From: an uncultured Erysipelotrichaceae bacterium
Lineage (GTDB): Bacteria; Bacillota_I; Bacilli_A; Erysipelotrichales; Erysipelotrichaceae
Direction of reading: 5' to 3'
NCBI GenBank assembly: GCA_902782955.1
Contig: CACZPD010000069.1
Location: 1-7,495 of the forward strand
DNA: 7,495 nucleotides
The notes under the pieces: model-generated
Told to the model about the DNA's origin: nothing
Seen by the model: only the letters and a program-made list of their open reading frames with translations
The model's database searches: none
Made by a program: the position numbers and the translations under genes
Part shown: piece by piece, positions 7,177-7,495 of the stretch
Numbering within the stretch: the stretch's first letter is position 1
Layout: every line of letters starts with the position of its first letter

Positions 7177-7495
7177 TCAGACATTCTGCTGTGCTTCCCT
7201 TTTCCGCTCTGCAGCGGAACGGTAGGAAAGGATCGTCACAACAATGACGAAGGCCTGAATCAGGAGGATAGCGATAAATATAATGTTATAGGAACCGGAC
7301 AGATCGTAGATAAAGCCGATCGCGGCACTGGAGAATGCGAGCGCGTAGGATCCGATGAATGACAGCATCGGATATGCCTTGCTGTAATTGCCTTCCCCGA
7401 AGAGATCGCTGGTCAGGATCGAAACGCCTACGGAGGAATTGGCTGCCGTAAAGTTATATGTCAAAGCCGCGATCAGGACCAGCAGGGTGCTGTTG
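7177..7495 (-). CDS. MFS transporter, C-terminal part (cut by window edge)
   Basis: The open frame runs from the window edge to a TGA at 7177, giving the last 105 residues of a longer protein; the true start is outside the window. Three hydrophobic stretches are seen: about residues 3-14 (incomplete), 42-63 and 69-90. The loop between the first two reads DLFGEGNYSKAYP, a pattern common before the penultimate helix of MFS carriers, and the protein ends in a short basic cytoplasmic tail (RSAAERKREAQQ). This fits the last helices of a 12-helix MFS permease of the plasma membrane. The substrate cannot be inferred from this part, although the loop recalls monocarboxylate/oxalate-formate type carriers. 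An in-frame TTG at 7464 is an internal Leu, not the start. Confidence 0.8.
   Translation of the reverse strand, partial: NSTLLVLIAALTYNFTAANSSVGVSILTSDLFGEGNYSKAYPMLSFIGSYALAFSSAAIGFIYDLSGSYNIIFIAILLIQAFVIVVTILSYRSAAERKREAQQNV

Overview
The window is a single-strand block of a bacterial chromosome: every gene I can support lies on the minus strand and is read from high to low coordinates. Strong AGGAG/GGGG-type ribosome binding sites, U-tract hairpin terminators, two lipoproteins with LAGC lipoboxes, and BspA-type leucine-rich repeats fused to a clostripain-family (C11) peptidase suggest a moderate-GC Bacillota (Clostridia or Erysipelotrichia-like) of gut or oral type. Genus cannot be assigned from the sequence alone, and no rRNA, tRNA, CRISPR array or mobile element is visible.

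Layout in the direction of transcription. (1) 7495-7177: the C-terminal quarter of a major facilitator superfamily (MFS) transporter, cut by the window edge and closed by a hairpin terminator (7160-7134). (2) 7077-6244: a metallo-beta-lactamase-fold hydrolase with its own RBS and a possible weak promoter. (3) 6178-4913: a lipoprotein with a complete Cys-His-Asp transglutaminase core, behind a near-consensus promoter (6235-6207, 17-bp spacer). (4) A 44-bp gap almost filled by a hairpin terminator (4904-4880). (5) 4868-438: a 1476-residue lipoprotein with an N-terminal C11 peptidase domain and two tandem BspA-type LRR modules. (6) 424-134: a 96-residue Lys/Thr/Ala-rich basic protein whose RBS overlaps the stop of gene 5. 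(7) A roughly 130-base 3' region with nested inverted repeats and a very strong terminator (45-10).

How the genes may work together (inference): genes 3 and 5 are both predicted to be anchored on the outer face of the membrane and both carry cysteine-nucleophile enzymes, so they may form a surface protein-processing and adhesion set. Gene 6 looks cytoplasmic and nucleic-acid-binding by composition, yet its translation appears tied to gene 5. The terminator between genes 3 and 5 lies so close to the gene 5 start that gene 5 must depend on read-through or on a promoter inside gene 3. That terminator, the tandem LRR duplication and the coupled basic protein are the points most worth checking. 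I see no clear evidence of a wholly new system.
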